Below are positions 46,782 through 58,739 of a stretch of DNA of 64,000 nucleotides, one piece after another. Made by a program: the position numbers and the translations under genes. The first letter of the stretch is position 1. Every line of letters starts with the position of its first letter. The stretch covers positions 35,267,780-35,331,779 of the forward strand of contig NC_080041.1 of assembly GCF_012489685.1 (NCBI RefSeq), given 5' to 3'. The notes beneath the pieces are model-generated. The model worked only from the letters and a program-made list of their open reading frames with translations, was not told the origin of the DNA and searched no databases. The DNA comes from Lotus japonicus. Its lineage: Eukaryota; Streptophyta; Magnoliopsida; Fabales; Fabaceae.

Positions 46782-46865
46782 AGATGGATCAGAACCTCTG
46801 ACTATGATGCTTCTTTATCAGAAGATGTCTAGTTCAGAAGGTAACTCCATCAGAGTTTAAGTACC
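46782..46865 (+). other. Copia 3' region, truncated; 3' LTR missing
   Basis: About 80 bp of 3' non-coding copia sequence (cagaacctctgac, cagaagatgtct) before unrelated sequence begins. No second copy of the LTR at 37003-38193 exists in the window. Confidence 0.6.
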
Positions 46866-48887
46866 CATTGGTGCACCATCCCTTCCCTAGGCAAACTGAG
46901 TCCACAAGCAGTCCCAGGGCGATGGCACTTGACCTGCTCGCCTTGCCAGCACTGCTTACGTGCCCTAAATCATGAGACTTTGACGGGTGTCGTGCGTTCG
47001 CCACGTGTTGCGCCCTGAAGTAGTTTTTAAGTCAGCAAATCCACTGAATCTCAACTGCCACTTTCGAAACGTCTTTTCAGATCGTTTCAGAACCTGTCAG
47101 TTTGAATTTGAGCCAATCAACGTCCACAGTTACAGCTTTTCTCTTAATGCATCCTTCCCACTCCCCAAAATCTCGCAACCACTCTTACGTCTTTTCCTGA
47201 CGTCATGGGGCACAATCCCCCCTTCATGCCCTACCCTTGACACGTTACCTCCTACTTTTAGAACCATCCCTTCATAAATCCTAACCTTCTCAAAAAGCTC
47301 AAACCTTTAGTCTTCTACTTTTTCTCCCTTCCAATTGCCACTGTGACCTTCACACTTCACCATTTTCCTGTAAAGATGCCGAAACGTCAGACCAAGAACT
47401 CCAATCGTGATGTTACCGTCGCTACTCCCCTTCGGTATGTTCCTCCTCCGGGGGGCGCTCCTCTTGAAGAAAAAGACATTGCTTATTTCCGGATAAAAAC
47501 CTGGGAATCCCTGAAGGCCCCTATCCATGTAGCTCTTCCCGGCGGAACAATGCCCAATCAGCAATCCAGCATAGAGCAGGAATCGTCCATTTGGGAGATT
47601 TCCTCGAAATCTAGTGGATTCTGCCACGAAAAGCCCCTTGACAGTCTCATGCGCTTTAGCGCTTGTTCACCCACTGAACGCCCTTGGCTTCACCCCTCGG
47701 ATCGCTTCGTGGGTGCCCCTCACTTCTTTTATACCTACGAGTATATGTTCACAAGCTTGAGAATCAAATTTCCCTTTTCCCCCTTCATTTGTTCAGTTCT
47801 CCAGAGCATCAACGTCGCCCCTAGCCAACTTCATCCTAACTGCTGGGCCTTCTTGCGTTGCTTCAAAATTCTGTGTGACGCAATTCAACAAGAGCCTGAA
47901 CCTTCCCAATTCTTCTACTTCTACCACGTGCCTGTCCAGCCCCCTTCCCCGCGTAGTTGGGTTGCTCTGGAAGCCAGGACCGGTCGGCAGCGTTTCAACC
48001 CCTTTTGGCCCAACATTACTGTCGACATGGCTCGGAAGTTCTTCAAAGTTGTGGTTTCCCATGAATATCCTGAGGTTTTTACTCATATAGACAGGGTTGC
48101 CCGATTCCCGCTTTACTGGACCCGAGAAGTACACCAGGTGATAGACCCGCCCGAGGACTCCTTGACTTCTGTTAATAAAGCAGTTATCAGCTTCTTAGCC
48201 AAACTTCCGGTTTCGGATTGTGCCCGCGTGATTTGTGAACTTTTCTTCCTTCCTTCTACTTTACGTTTTTTTTTTTTTTTTTTTACATACCTCACCCTCG
48301 CTCTTTTCATCCCAGGAGAAATGCACAAAGTCAATGAGGAGATCTTAGGTTTGTTCAAGAATCAGAAAAAAATTTCCTTTCCTCCCCGAGTAAATCTGAA
48401 CGGTGACAAGGCATCCATGCCGAAAATCCAGGCGGGCGAGAAGCGACCTCTTGGCGAGGAATCTCATCACCCTTCCCTTAAAAAGCTACAGCCTTCCAAC
48501 AGCTTAACCCGCCCTGGCGAATCTTCGTGGGTGATGCCGGTTCCCCCTCCAAATTCTCAAAGTAAATCCGTGGATAGGGCCTGCTCCCAGCCAACAGTTG
48601 TCCCGCCGTCCCTTGGTCAAGGCGCGGCATTGGCCGGCGAAACTCCTCCGCCGCCGCCGAATGCTCCCTCTTCGAGCTCTGAGAGTCGAGGGCTGCCATA
48701 CTCCATATCCCTTACGCCTGCCCAGGTGGCTAAGATGAATGAGAGGATTCAAGAGCACGGATTAGGCAGCGTGTCCGAAGGCGCGTTGGCGACAGATCTC
48801 CACGCTTTTCATTGCTTTAGTCACTCCGCAAGACGCTGACGCGCTGCGATCTGAGGTATCTCGCCTCCACACCCTCAACACGCCCAA
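46866..48887 (+). mobile_element. Gypsy-type element 5' region, left arm of a large inverted repeat
   Basis: From about 46900 this segment is similar, in inverted order, to 50330-48888. Shared landmarks are the cagtccacaagcag word, tgacgtcatggggcacaa, and the whole coding region. The left boundary against the copia tail is near 46866. The junction of the two arms is around 48888 with essentially no spacer. Confidence 0.75.
47376..48839 (+). pseudogene. Putative gypsy-type transposon protein (PF04195-like), left copy
   Basis: Starts MPKRQTKNSNRDV. The core DRFVGAPHFFYTYEYMFT, then LHPNCWAFLRCFKILC and FFYFYHVP, matches the plant 'putative gypsy type transposon' domain (Pfam PF04195), an extra ORF of some Tat-type elements. 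Compared with the right copy, an 81-bp GT...AG segment (48235-48315, with a T-rich tract) lies exactly where the right copy has a 72-bp intron. Here the donor neighbourhood is altered, and splicing would create TGA. Reading through is in frame, giving 498 codons from an upstream ATG. A frameshift near 48810 breaks the C-terminal coiled segment (DALRSEVSRLHTLN in another frame). Confidence 0.7.
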
Positions 48888-49868
48888 CTTGCCGTGCTGG
48901 GCTGGGATGGTCCCTGAAGGCTCGCCGGAGTTCAATCTTTTTGGGGAAGGGCTAGGATCCTCCTCGCCTAGGGGTCGTTTTCCGCCCGCCTGGATTCTCA
49001 ATAGAGATGCCTTGTCGCCTTTTAAATTTATTCGAGGGGGAAAGGAGACGCTATTCTTCTTCTTAAAGGCCGCCAAAAGCTCCCCTTCGGCGCGGGGAGT
49101 TTGTCCTAAAAATATACAAAAAAGTGTAAGCCGACCGAAAATAGAAAGAGCGAGAAGGGTAAAAGAGGAAGATTTACCAATCACTCGAGAGTAGTCTGAA
49201 ACGGCAAGACGAGCCAGAAAGTCGATGACAGCTTTGTGTTCAGGAGTAAGGGAGTCCTCAGACGGGTCAACTATTTGGCGCGCGCCCTGAATCCAGTAGA
49301 AAGGAAATCGAGCGGTGCCATCTATGTGTGTAAAAACCTCAGGGTATTCGTGGGACACCACAACCCTGAATAATTTCCGGGCTAAATCGATGGAGATACT
49401 AGGCCAGATGGGGTTGAAGCGCTGACGATCAGGCCTGGCTTCTAGGGAAACCCAGTTACGTTGCGGGGAGGGCTGGACAGATACGCGATAGAAATAAAAG
49501 AAAGTCGAAGGTTCAGGTTCCTGGTGAATCGCGTCGCAGAGAATTTCGAAACACCGGAGGAAGGCCCAACTATTGGGATGAAGTTGGCTAGGTTTCTCAT
49601 GACAAAGTCCACCAGATTCTGAGGAAATCTCCCAAATGGATGATTCCTTTTCCAAACTCGACCGTTGGTTGGGTATTGTCCCGGCGGGCAAGGCCTTCAC
49701 AACGGGAGCACTCAAAGATTCCCAAGTCCTCGTTCAGAAGGCAATGACTTCTTTTTCTTCAAGAGGAGCGCCTCCTGGAGGGGGCGGGGGAACTGGAGGA
49801 ACACACCGTAGAAGGGAGGCCGCGACGACATCTCGTTTGGGATTTTTAGTCTGACGTTTCGAAGTCAT
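48762..49868 (-). pseudogene. Putative gypsy-type transposon protein (PF04195-like), right copy
   Basis: Starts MTSKRQTKNPKRDV at 49868. An in-frame TGA at 49734-49736 replaces an Arg codon (compare YFRIKTWES in the left copy). The core LHPNSWAFLRCFEILC, FFYFYRVS and SHEYPEVFTHIDG match the left copy, but about 70 residues present there (the DRFVGAPHFF block) are missing. A 72-bp intron with GTAAAT/TTTTTAG borders lies at 49177-49106 and joins VIG to QTPRAEGEL. The C-terminal part runs past the point where the two arms meet. Confidence 0.7.
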
Positions 49869-50475
49869 GGCAGAGGGATTGCAAGGAACAAAGGTAATTC
49901 TGACACTGGACAAGTTCGTGTGAGAGTAAAGGAGCAGCAAAGATTCGTAAGTCGCAAAGGAACGGAAGGAATGAGTAGGACAATGTTATTATAAGCGGGG
50001 AGCGACGTGTGGAGGAAAACGTGTAGGAAGAAGTTGTGGACGGTTACCGGGGGATGTGGAGGAAAAAGAGAGGTTGTGCCCCATGACGTCAGGAAATGAC
50101 ATGATTGCGGTTGCGAAATTCTGGGGAGTGGGAAAGACGCATTAAATGAAAAGCTGCAACGGTTGCTGCCGATTGGTTGAAATTCAAATTGTCAAAGAAG
50201 TGATGTGACTGGAAGAGACATGTCAAAGGTAGCGGTTGAGATTTTGTGGATTCACTAACCCCAGCGTCACTTCAAGGCTCAGCGCATAGGATGGACACAA
50301 CACGCAGCGGAGTATCACGATGCAAGGCACGTGCATAACTATGTCGAGGTGGGCGGACTAGAAGCCTTCGCCACAAGCCTGCTTGTGGACTTGGATCGCC
50401 CGGAAGAAGAGGGCACGACTGAAGTTCCAAAGTGTTGATTGTAGAGGCTTTATTTACCAGGCCATGTTGGCCATT
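48888..50475 (-). mobile_element. Gypsy-type element 5' region, right arm of the inverted repeat
   Basis: Inverted relative of 46866-48887, ending near 50475. Upstream of the ATG it shares the 'tgacgtcatggggcacaa' and 'gaatctcaac' words with the left arm. Identity over the arms looks roughly 75-80% by eye. Confidence 0.7.
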
Positions 50476-50590
50476 GTTTTTCACTTCTGAATTCTTAAGG
50501 TTTTTAGGTCTTAGTCAGTATTCTTAGGGATGTCGCCTTGTTTTTTGCTTAAAGACACACTTAGCTCTCATGCTTCGAGCTCGGTGTCTT
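50476..50590. other. Junction sequence
   Basis: T-rich segment between the inverted-repeat arm and the chromovirus integrase fragment; origin not recognised. Confidence 0.3.
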
Positions 50591-51585
50591 GTGGACTTTG
50601 TGGTGGCTTTTCCAAGAACTCAGAAGGGATATGATTCGATTTGGGTACCTACAATGTGGAGAAGCTGTCAGAGATTTATGTAGCTGAGATTGTACGATTG
50701 CATGGAGTACCAACTAGTATTGTTTCTGACTGAGATCCGAAGCTTAGTTCGCATTTTTGGGGAGCTCTTCATGGGGCACTAGGGACAAAACTGAGGTTAA
50801 GTTCTGCGTATCATCCACAAACTGATGGACAAACAGAGAGAACTATTCATTCGTTGGAAGACTTACTGCGAGCTTGTGTACTGGACAACAAAGGAAGTTG
50901 GGATGATCTCCTACCATTGATTGAGTTCACTTACAACAATAGTTTTCATTCGAGCATAGGAATGGCACCGTATGAAGCTTTGTATGGTTGTAAGTGTAGA
51001 ACCTTGTTGTGTTGGTATCAAGATGGGGAGAACTTGTTAGTTGGACCAGAACTCTTGCAACATACAATAGAGAAGATCAAGCGGATCATAGAGAAGATGA
51101 AGACTTCTCAGAGTAGACAGAAGAGTTACGTCGATCAGCAGCGCAGAGCCCTAGAGTTTGAAGAGGGGGACCACGTATTCCTGAGAGTTACACAGACTAC
51201 AGGAGTTGGTCGAGCGATTAAGCCAAGAAAGCTCACACCGAAGCTTATAGGACCTTATCAGATCACTCGTAGAGTGGGACCAGTGGCTTATCAGATTGCA
51301 CTACCACTGTTTCTTTCCAACATTCACGATGTGTTCCACGGGTCGCAACTGAGGAAGTATATTGCAGACCCGATGCATGTTATCGAGCCAGATAACATAG
51401 AGTTGAAGGATGATTTGTCTTTTAAGACGCCGCCAGTTTGCATTGGGGATACAAGGGTGAAACAGTTGAGAGGAAAAGAGATCGTGTTGGTGAAGGTCAT
51501 TTGGAACAAAGACACGAGCGACACTACATGGGAGTTAGAAGAAAAGATCAAGGAACATTATCTGAAACTTTTCACTGAACCCTAA
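50591..51585 (+). pseudogene. Ty3/gypsy chromovirus integrase C-terminal half (Tekay/Del-like)
   Basis: Starts inside the integrase core (DFVVAFPRTQKGYDSIWV), then an internal deletion leads to TYNVEKLSEIYVAEIVRLHG. A TGA follows at the SD*DPKLSSHFW position, then HPQTDGQTERT with the catalytic Glu. The frame is open from 50854 to 51585: LIEFTYNNSFHSSIGMAPYE, a GPY/F-like region (KLIGPYQITRRVGPVAYQIA), then HDVFHGSQLRKY and a chromodomain-like end (LRGKEIVLVKVIWNK...TTWELEE). Integrates and targets the element in intact copies. It is followed 35 bp later by a polypurine-like ggaggatagtat and the LTR. Confidence 0.88.
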
Positions 51586-51622
51586 GTTTCGAGGGCGAAA
51601 CTTTCTTTTTGGAGGATAGTAT

Positions 51623-54600
51623 TGTAAGACCCTAGTTTTTTTGGTATAGATTAAATAATTAGTTTCCTATTCACGCTTAGGTTTCGATGTATCGTGAAAG
51701 GAACCTGAACAAGTGTTTGCAGAATTGGAAGACTTAATGAAGGGGAAAGTTCATGAAATGACCAAAGATAGTACTATAATCGTTTTAAGTGATAGTACGA
51801 GCCTTTTCCACTTCCGCCTTAGGGAGAGAGCGTTCGTAAAAGGTTATTCCGCTCTTAAAGCATTGTTTAAGAGAAATTCAAAATATTTAAGAAAAATAAG
51901 AACGTCTCTTTATTCTTTTCATGACCAGTGTTTCGATATGGAACACTGGACTGTACGCACGATAGGTTTCACTTCTCGGAACTCCGACGAAACTAAATTC
52001 TATCTTCTCAAGAGCCTTAATTTAGACCCTGGATGAAGACTTTTTCTATTCGGAGCTTCTAACGAAGTTTCCATCCACGTAGTCTTATTTCCTTCGACGA
52101 TTTCAACCTTTCTTCAAAAGGAAGTTTCTTCATCCGACGTCAGCTGCAAAAAGTAGTTTTCCGGGTTGAATTGATTCATACCGCTTCTGGATCGTTTACT
52201 TCAAATCCAAGAAACCTGTTTTGAGTTCTGGAATTCTGTCGCCAGAAACACACTTAGAATCCAAAGACGAATGTACACGACAAATCGGAATCGCGAAATA
52301 TTCATTTTCCTGCGTTTTCTCTCTCCTATAAATAACAAAAAATCAAAAATATCTTCACCATTTCATCACCAAACCCGCGAGCAAGGAGGAGAAGGGGGGA
52401 GAGGAATATTTTCGCCGTTTCTTGACCGATCGTCGTGCTCTCAGTTGCTACGGATTGACATTGAGGTACTTATCTTACTTCTTACCTTTGATCGTCTTTT
52501 CTATCACGTTTCTACATCTTTTTCTGTGCTCAAAGTTTTGAGCTTTTGTATAATTGTCCAAATAACTCGATTTCTCTTTCAAAACTTCATCCCTACCATT
52601 CATACGTCTTAATTACTCTGCCGATGTCCACCGATTCTCGCTGGATCGTCGTAGAGATTGAAAATATACCAAAAACCCATTTTTTTCCACTAAGGGTTTG
52701 CTTTTTAAATCAACAATTCACGACTTATTTTAGAGCCTTCAGGATTAGTTGCTATAAACGACGTTGTCAACAACCTCATCAATTTTATTTTCAAAATTCC
52801 AACTTTGAATTTTTTGAGCTTAAAACCTTGACCAAATTATCCCTATTTCAGTTTTCGACCCGATAATTATTCCGAGCTTTAATTCACCCTTGATACGACC
52901 TATGATAACCTAGGAATCAAGTTTGATCGAAGAAAAAGCGCCGGAACACTAAAAATAGTGCCACGACCGAGAGCACCCTTCGGGGGAGGAAAATTTTCTT
53001 TTTTCGCGAAAACTCGTCTTCTCGTGTTAGATTATCATACTATGAAGCTTCTAATGCTTCGTCTGACGTTAGTGAATATTGTTCGGTTAGTATTGACTTG
53101 TTGTGATTGAATTTTGTTGTATTTGCTCAAAAGGTTCGACTGTCGAAACCTTGAGAGATGTTGGAGAAGTAAGTGAGGGAACCCTGTCGTATCAAGCTGG
53201 ATGAACCGGAGGTGAGGGCAACTTACTTGCTAGATAATGACTTAAGTTTCGATAACTTCAACTTGCTATTTGCTAATGCTTATGTTTGATTAAGTTGATC
53301 TGGAAAATGTTTTGAGGCTTCGCCCGTTGTTAATCAATAGAGACGTGTGTCTTCGTTTTCTGAGGCTTCGGCCGACACTTGTGTTGTTGCTTGGTTATTG
53401 TTATGGTTGTTGTTGATTGATTCACATGCTATACGTGCTAAGTGGTTAATCATTAGTGATGTTGATATATATCCTCATGTTTTGTTGGATTGTACTGACT
53501 ATATTGTGCAATTATACATATATCTGTGGAACATCAGAGTGTGGGGAAATGGGAAGTTATGCCATACTAGTGACGAGATTTTGAGAGAATGTTTGACGGG
53601 ACGAACCGAGGTTCGAATCCTTGTTGTTTTTAGTTGATCGAGACCTTCTCAGGGAGTTACTGGGGATGATGAGATCTTTTAAACTTATAGAGTTAGAGAC
53701 AAAAATAAATGGAAAATATTTTACAAAAGAAATGCATAATACACTAAACAACATCCGAACACTTTAAAATAATGATAACAATCTCTGAAGGAAGCTTAGG
53801 CTTAGAAATAAGTTTTGGAAAAAGAGAAGTGTCGGCGATCCAAGTTTTGGGGAAACCCTGGGTGCTTTGGCACTTTTGCTCGATGAGCAGTTTGTTTTTT
53901 GGCTATCTGAAGGATAAGCCGGGGAAAATAATAAGTTTCTAAGTACGTTGGTACCCTTTTGCTCGCTGAGCAGTTTTGACCATCCGATGGATGAGTCGGA
54001 TGACTCAAGTAGTCATCAAGGGTGTTTGCACTCTTTTGTTGTTGGAATATATTTTTATCGCAGAATCGACGTTTACCTCAGGGTATTCCCTGGCCTAGAT
54101 ATCGCTTAAGAATACCTAGGAATAAAATAAGATCGAAGAAGAAGTTCGGGAAACCCTATTTTGATAGTGGCCGAAACTTATTTGGTATGGTACCGTGTCC
54201 AAAAATAATTTTTGGGTCTGTATGGCCTAAGCTATAGCGTAGCTCTTTCAATTGTCGAAATTGTGGCTTTGGTTTCGTGTCATTCTGAGTTCTGTAGCTC
54301 AAGTTATGAGCGTTTTAGCGAACGAAGTCTTCGTTGTCCATTCGTGCCTAAATAGGAACTCTGAAGCTTTAGGAGCTTTCTTTTCGGTTTCAATTAGTGT
54401 TAATAGATTGTTTGCTTCTAGTGGAGCTTGTGTTGACGACCGTGTTTCTATGTTTTAGGTTCGAAACTTCCATGCACTACTTCTACTCACGAAGGTAAGG
54501 GTAACTCAGTTTTAGAGCGTCTTTGAGTCTTGCCTGTTTTAATCGCACTGCTTGCGTTTGAGATGAAGATATTGAATTTGATTGGCATTGATTGAAATAT

Positions 54601-55683
54601 TGTATGCTTGCAATGTTGTATGCTTACTTATGTTAAATGTTTCTGAGGCTTGTGTCAAATGTTTTCTGGAGGCTTCGGCCGTGTGAACTGATTGAGACGT
54701 GTGTCTCCGTTTTCTGGGGCTTCGGCCATTGGTTGTAGATGAGATTATGAATAACATGTGGTTATTCTAAGTTGAATATTGGTTTGGGAATTATCGTTGA
54801 CTGACTTGGCATATAGGGAAAGCGGCAATGAGGTGGAAGCGGTCTCGCGTGATTGTCCCGTCTTTCGAGGCGTAATAAAGTGACAATGAGGTGGGTGTGG
54901 TCCCACGGGATTGTCCCATCTTTCGAGATGTCCTAAAGTGGCGATGAGGTGGGTGTGGTTCCACGCGATTGTCCCGTCCGTAGTGACGCTAAGTGGCGAT
55001 GAGGAGGGTGTGGTCCCGCGTGATTGTCCCGTCTTGAGAGACGATACTGATCGATCCATTTTGGTAGTAGCATATAGTCGCATTATAGGGCCACTAACAT
55101 TCGATGATATTGATGTTTGGTTTGATGTTATGTTGTTTAATGAATTGTCATTTAACTTGACATAAGTTGTTTGTTTAATTATCACGTTATATGATTAAGT
55201 TCGAATAACATGTTTTCGCTTTTATATGAGGTAATTCCATGGAGTTAACCCTTTCTGTCTGCTATTTGTTGCTTGGATGCTTAACGCTATTAGGCGATGA
55301 AGAGCCTTCTGGCGATGCTTAGCCATGCTGAGATGGAAGAGGGATGGTAAGAGGCGGAGCGAGGATGGAAGAAGCTGTTTAGTTTCCTCTTAGTAGTTTA
55401 TGCTTTGAGTCTTCTTCGTCATCTGAAAACTCTGTTACTAAAACCCTAATTTCGCCACTGTTTAAGTTTGCGTGCTTATTCTGAACCTTGCTTATGTTAT
55501 TGTAAGTCACTATTATTATATGTCGGGAACGGGTTGTTTAATTAATGCTATGATATGTCTTCAACTATGTTTAGTTGTTTTCAAAAAAAATATATATTCT
55601 GTTTTCCTTAGGATTACGAATTAGTCCTTGGACTTTGTTAGGTTACTAATGTGATTCCTCAGTTGAGAAATTGGGGCGTTACA
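51623..55683 (+). mobile_element. 3' LTR of the chromovirus (4061 bp), mosaic
   Basis: Begins TGTAAGACCC directly after the polypurine tract and ends GGGGCGTTACA. The first part (to about 54085) resembles the LTR at 41704. From 54088 it resembles the LTR at 14160 (tccctggcctagatatcgc; gtaccgtgtccaaaaataat), and the homologous stretch is thereby present twice (52860-53220 and 54088-54520). It has a TATAAATA box at 52327 and four hairpin minisatellite units at 54859-55043. The 5' LTR is not in the window. Confidence 0.9.
52327..52334 (+). promoter_or_regulatory. TATA box of the chromovirus 3' LTR
   Basis: TATAAATA about 704 bp into the LTR, matching the position of the box at 14865 in the related solo LTR. 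Confidence 0.6.
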
Positions 55684-55907
55684 TCGGCGTTCCCAGGGCG
55701 ATTCTTGACACTTTGTCGTTATCGAATTACCACCTTCGGGGAGCTTTTCCCACCCCACAACAAACCGTAACTTTAAACATTCTGTAAGTAAACCCAATTT
55801 TTTGACTAAACTTTCAATCATCACTTTTGATTGTAACTTTTATGGACAAAACTTTGCTCCTCATTAAAAAACTTTCTTTTCATAAAGGAAAAAGAGTACG
55901 ACATTAT
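55684..55907 (-). other. 3' non-coding tail of the Tat-type remnant
   Basis: Lies downstream (minus strand) of the integrase stop. Nothing recognised beyond short T-rich runs. Confidence 0.35.
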
Positions 55908-57668
55908 TTACATTTTTTCCCTATTACCGCAACTGTAATAATAGCGTAGGTTGGCGTCATTCCATGATCTAGGTACTCGTCGTCCATCCAACTCTTCAAG
56001 GTGATAAGCTCCTTGACCCAAAACCTTCAGAATTATATATGGCCCTTCCCAGTTCGGGCTAAGCTTGTTTCCTTGCGATCTTGTTCTCCTTTTTAAGACC
56101 AAGTCCGCCTCTTGCATCTTTCTTGGCCTCACCTTGCTATCATATTTCCTTGCCTCTTTGTTTCATAGTGGCCTCTCTGGTCCACGCTTCCTCCCGAGTT
56201 TTCACCAATAGGTCCAACTCAACCGCCATATTTTGTTCATTTTCCTCCTCATGTTGTGCCTTCGTTCGCCGGGAAAAATTACTGATTTCCACTGGGAGCA
56301 TAGCATCAGCTCCATAAGTAAATTGGAAAGGTGTTTCCTTCGTGCTAGATTGTGGCGTCGTATTGTATTGCCATAGAACCATCGAGAGTTCATCGATCCA
56401 CCTACCTACAGCTTTATCCAACTGCCTCTTCAGACCGTTCAAAATCACCTTGTTCGCCGCCTCCGCCTGCCTGTTTGTTTGAGGGTGCTCCATTAACGAG
56501 AACCTCACCTGAATCCTCATGCCCTCGCAAAATTCCTTGGTTTGCTTGCTAATGAACTGAGTTCCATTGTTAGAGACTATCGCCCGTGGAACACCAAACC
56601 TGCACAAAATCCTTCGCCAATAGAAGTTGATAATTTTTTAGGAAGTGATTGTGGCGAGTGGCTCTGCTTCAACCCATTTGGTGAAGTAATCCACCGCCAC
56701 TAGAATAAATTTCATATGTGACCTCGCCGTGGGGAAGGGACCTATTAAATCCACCCCCACATTGCAAACGACCATGGCGCAGTTCTTGTCGCCAACTGCT
56801 CTAGCGGGGCTTGGGGTAAATCAACGAACACTTGGCATTTTTTCGCATCTTTTCACATATTCCAGGCAATCGCACCGCAAAGTGGGCAAATAGAATCCCG
56901 CGCGCAACACTTTGCTCGCCAATGACTTTCCTCCATTGTGACTGTCGCAAATCCCCTCATGAGCCTCCGACATTACTCCTTCATATTCATCTGGTGTTAT
57001 GCATCTGAGCAATGGTGATGTAAAACCTTGGCGAAATAACTCCCCATCTATCCGTGTATAATGACTGGCCTCCCGTCGTTGCTCCTTAGTATATTTCCGC
57101 ACCTCCTCAGGCGTTCCAGCCAAGAAATCCAAAATCGGGCCCATCCAATTCTCCCTCAATGCTAGGATTCATCAAATTTTCTTGTATCACACTTCGACTA
57201 TTACCTGGTTTCCTCGTGCTCGACAACTTCGCAAGTGTGTCCGCCCTTTGATTCTGCATTATGGGCACAAATTCCACTGTTACCTCAAGCAAATGACTCA
57301 TTAAATAACGGAACCGCTCCAGATACTTGACCAGTTGAGGCTTTTTCACTTGATAAACGTCGGTGACCTAGTTCGCCACCAACTGGGAATCGGTGCGAAT
57401 CAGCAAGCTTTCAATCTTCACCTCAATCGCCAACTTCAAACCTACAATTAGTGGATCATACTCTACTTTGTTTTTACTGGTATTAAACTCGAATATCAAA
57501 GATTGCTCCAAATTTAGTTCCCCCGGTCCTTCCAAACTCACTGCACCACTTCCTTTACCATTTGTCGAGCCATCAACGAACAAGGTCCACTGCGTACTCA
57601 CTCTCTCGCCGGTGTCTAGCGTTAACTTTTCCACGAAACCTACCAGCGCTTGGGCGCTCAGTTTCCCT
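55908..57668 (-). pseudogene. Ty3/gypsy Tat-type archaeal-like RNase H and integrase remnant
   Basis: Minus strand, 57668 to 55908. It reads an RNase H of the second (aRNH) type: WTLFVDGSTNGKGSGAVSLE, then LIRTDSQLVAN, broken by a TAG at 57368 (CAG expected), then VKKPQLVKYLERFRYLMSHL and NQRADTLAKLSS. The integrase has HEGICDSHNGGKSLASKVLR with CDCLEYVKRC (HHCC zinc), VAVDYFTKWVEAEPLA, and IVSNNGTQF, where the catalytic Asp is replaced by Asn. HPQTNRQAEAANKVIL and a GPY/F end LSPNWEGPYIILKVLGQGAY follow. RT and protease are absent upstream of 57668. Several stops and shifts: dead. Confidence 0.88.
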
Positions 57669-58739
57669 CTTATTAAAACAATAACATTAAGAACGAGACA
57701 TTATTGTGTTATAAGAAAACAAGTTTTTCCTTGTAGGGGTTTACCTCATATAAGTTTGTATCTTTCCCTTTTTTTGTCATGATTTTTATTATCTTTTCCT
57801 TATATTGATACTATGATATTATTAAGAACTTTGGGAGAGTTTTATATTTTTGGTCAAGAAGAACGTTGGGAGAATATAAATTCAAAATTTTGATCATTAT
57901 GGGCTTAGGCCCTCCACTGTATAAAAAAAATTGATTATTATATTAATCAAAGATTAGATAAAACCCAAAGTGAGGAATAGGCCCAATTTGGTAGACTGAG
58001 TATTTGCAAATAGTCCAATCTCAATGTCTATAACAACAAAAGAACTCCAATTTGCAACCCAAGTTAGCCTGCGTCCCGGCTCACTAATTGAAAATGTCTG
58101 CTGACAACTGTTCATTGTTTATTTACCAAAAAGAAACTGTTCATAGAAGCTTCAAAAAACATAGTCCTATTTAAAGTGAGGAACCGGACCCTAACTGAGT
58201 TTAACGCTTTGTTTGGTAGAAAAAAGAGAGATAGGGAAGGAAGAAGTAATGAGAAATAAAATATATTTTGAAGTTATTTGGATAAAAAATCTATGTGCAC
58301 AATGGATATTCAAATATAATCTTGGCAGAGTACTAACCTTCATGAGTCCTGTTTATAAGTAACTTACTTTAATTTTGTGTTGCATTAGTTTCTTGACAAA
58401 AATACCCTTAATGAATTATTCCACATTTTTATATCTCAATAAGTAGTTAAAGTTGCATATTAATTGAATGGCTACTTGAGCTCCAAGCCTAAATTGCCAA
58501 ATGGCTCCACACTCAAGGGATTATGCTTCCTCTAGAGCCTTGCGTCTGTTGGCCAAACTCGTAATCCATTAGAGGGATATTGATAAATTTACGCATGTGG
58601 GTCAGTGGACTCAAATCTTCTGTCTTTATATCATGTCCCCTAGCCTTGCCCCTCCAATCAACTTTTGCCACATCAATTAAATTGTCTACATAAGCATTTT
58701 ATGACTCTAACTTTGTTATCCTAATTCCGTTCTGGCCAA
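57669..58739. other. AT-rich intergenic sequence
   Basis: No gene, inverted repeat or retroelement boundary recognised. Confidence 0.35.

Noticed and set aside
47793..48134. Minus-strand frame in the gypsy-type ORF
   Set aside because: Antisense shadow of the longer plus-strand frame with recognisable domain sequence.
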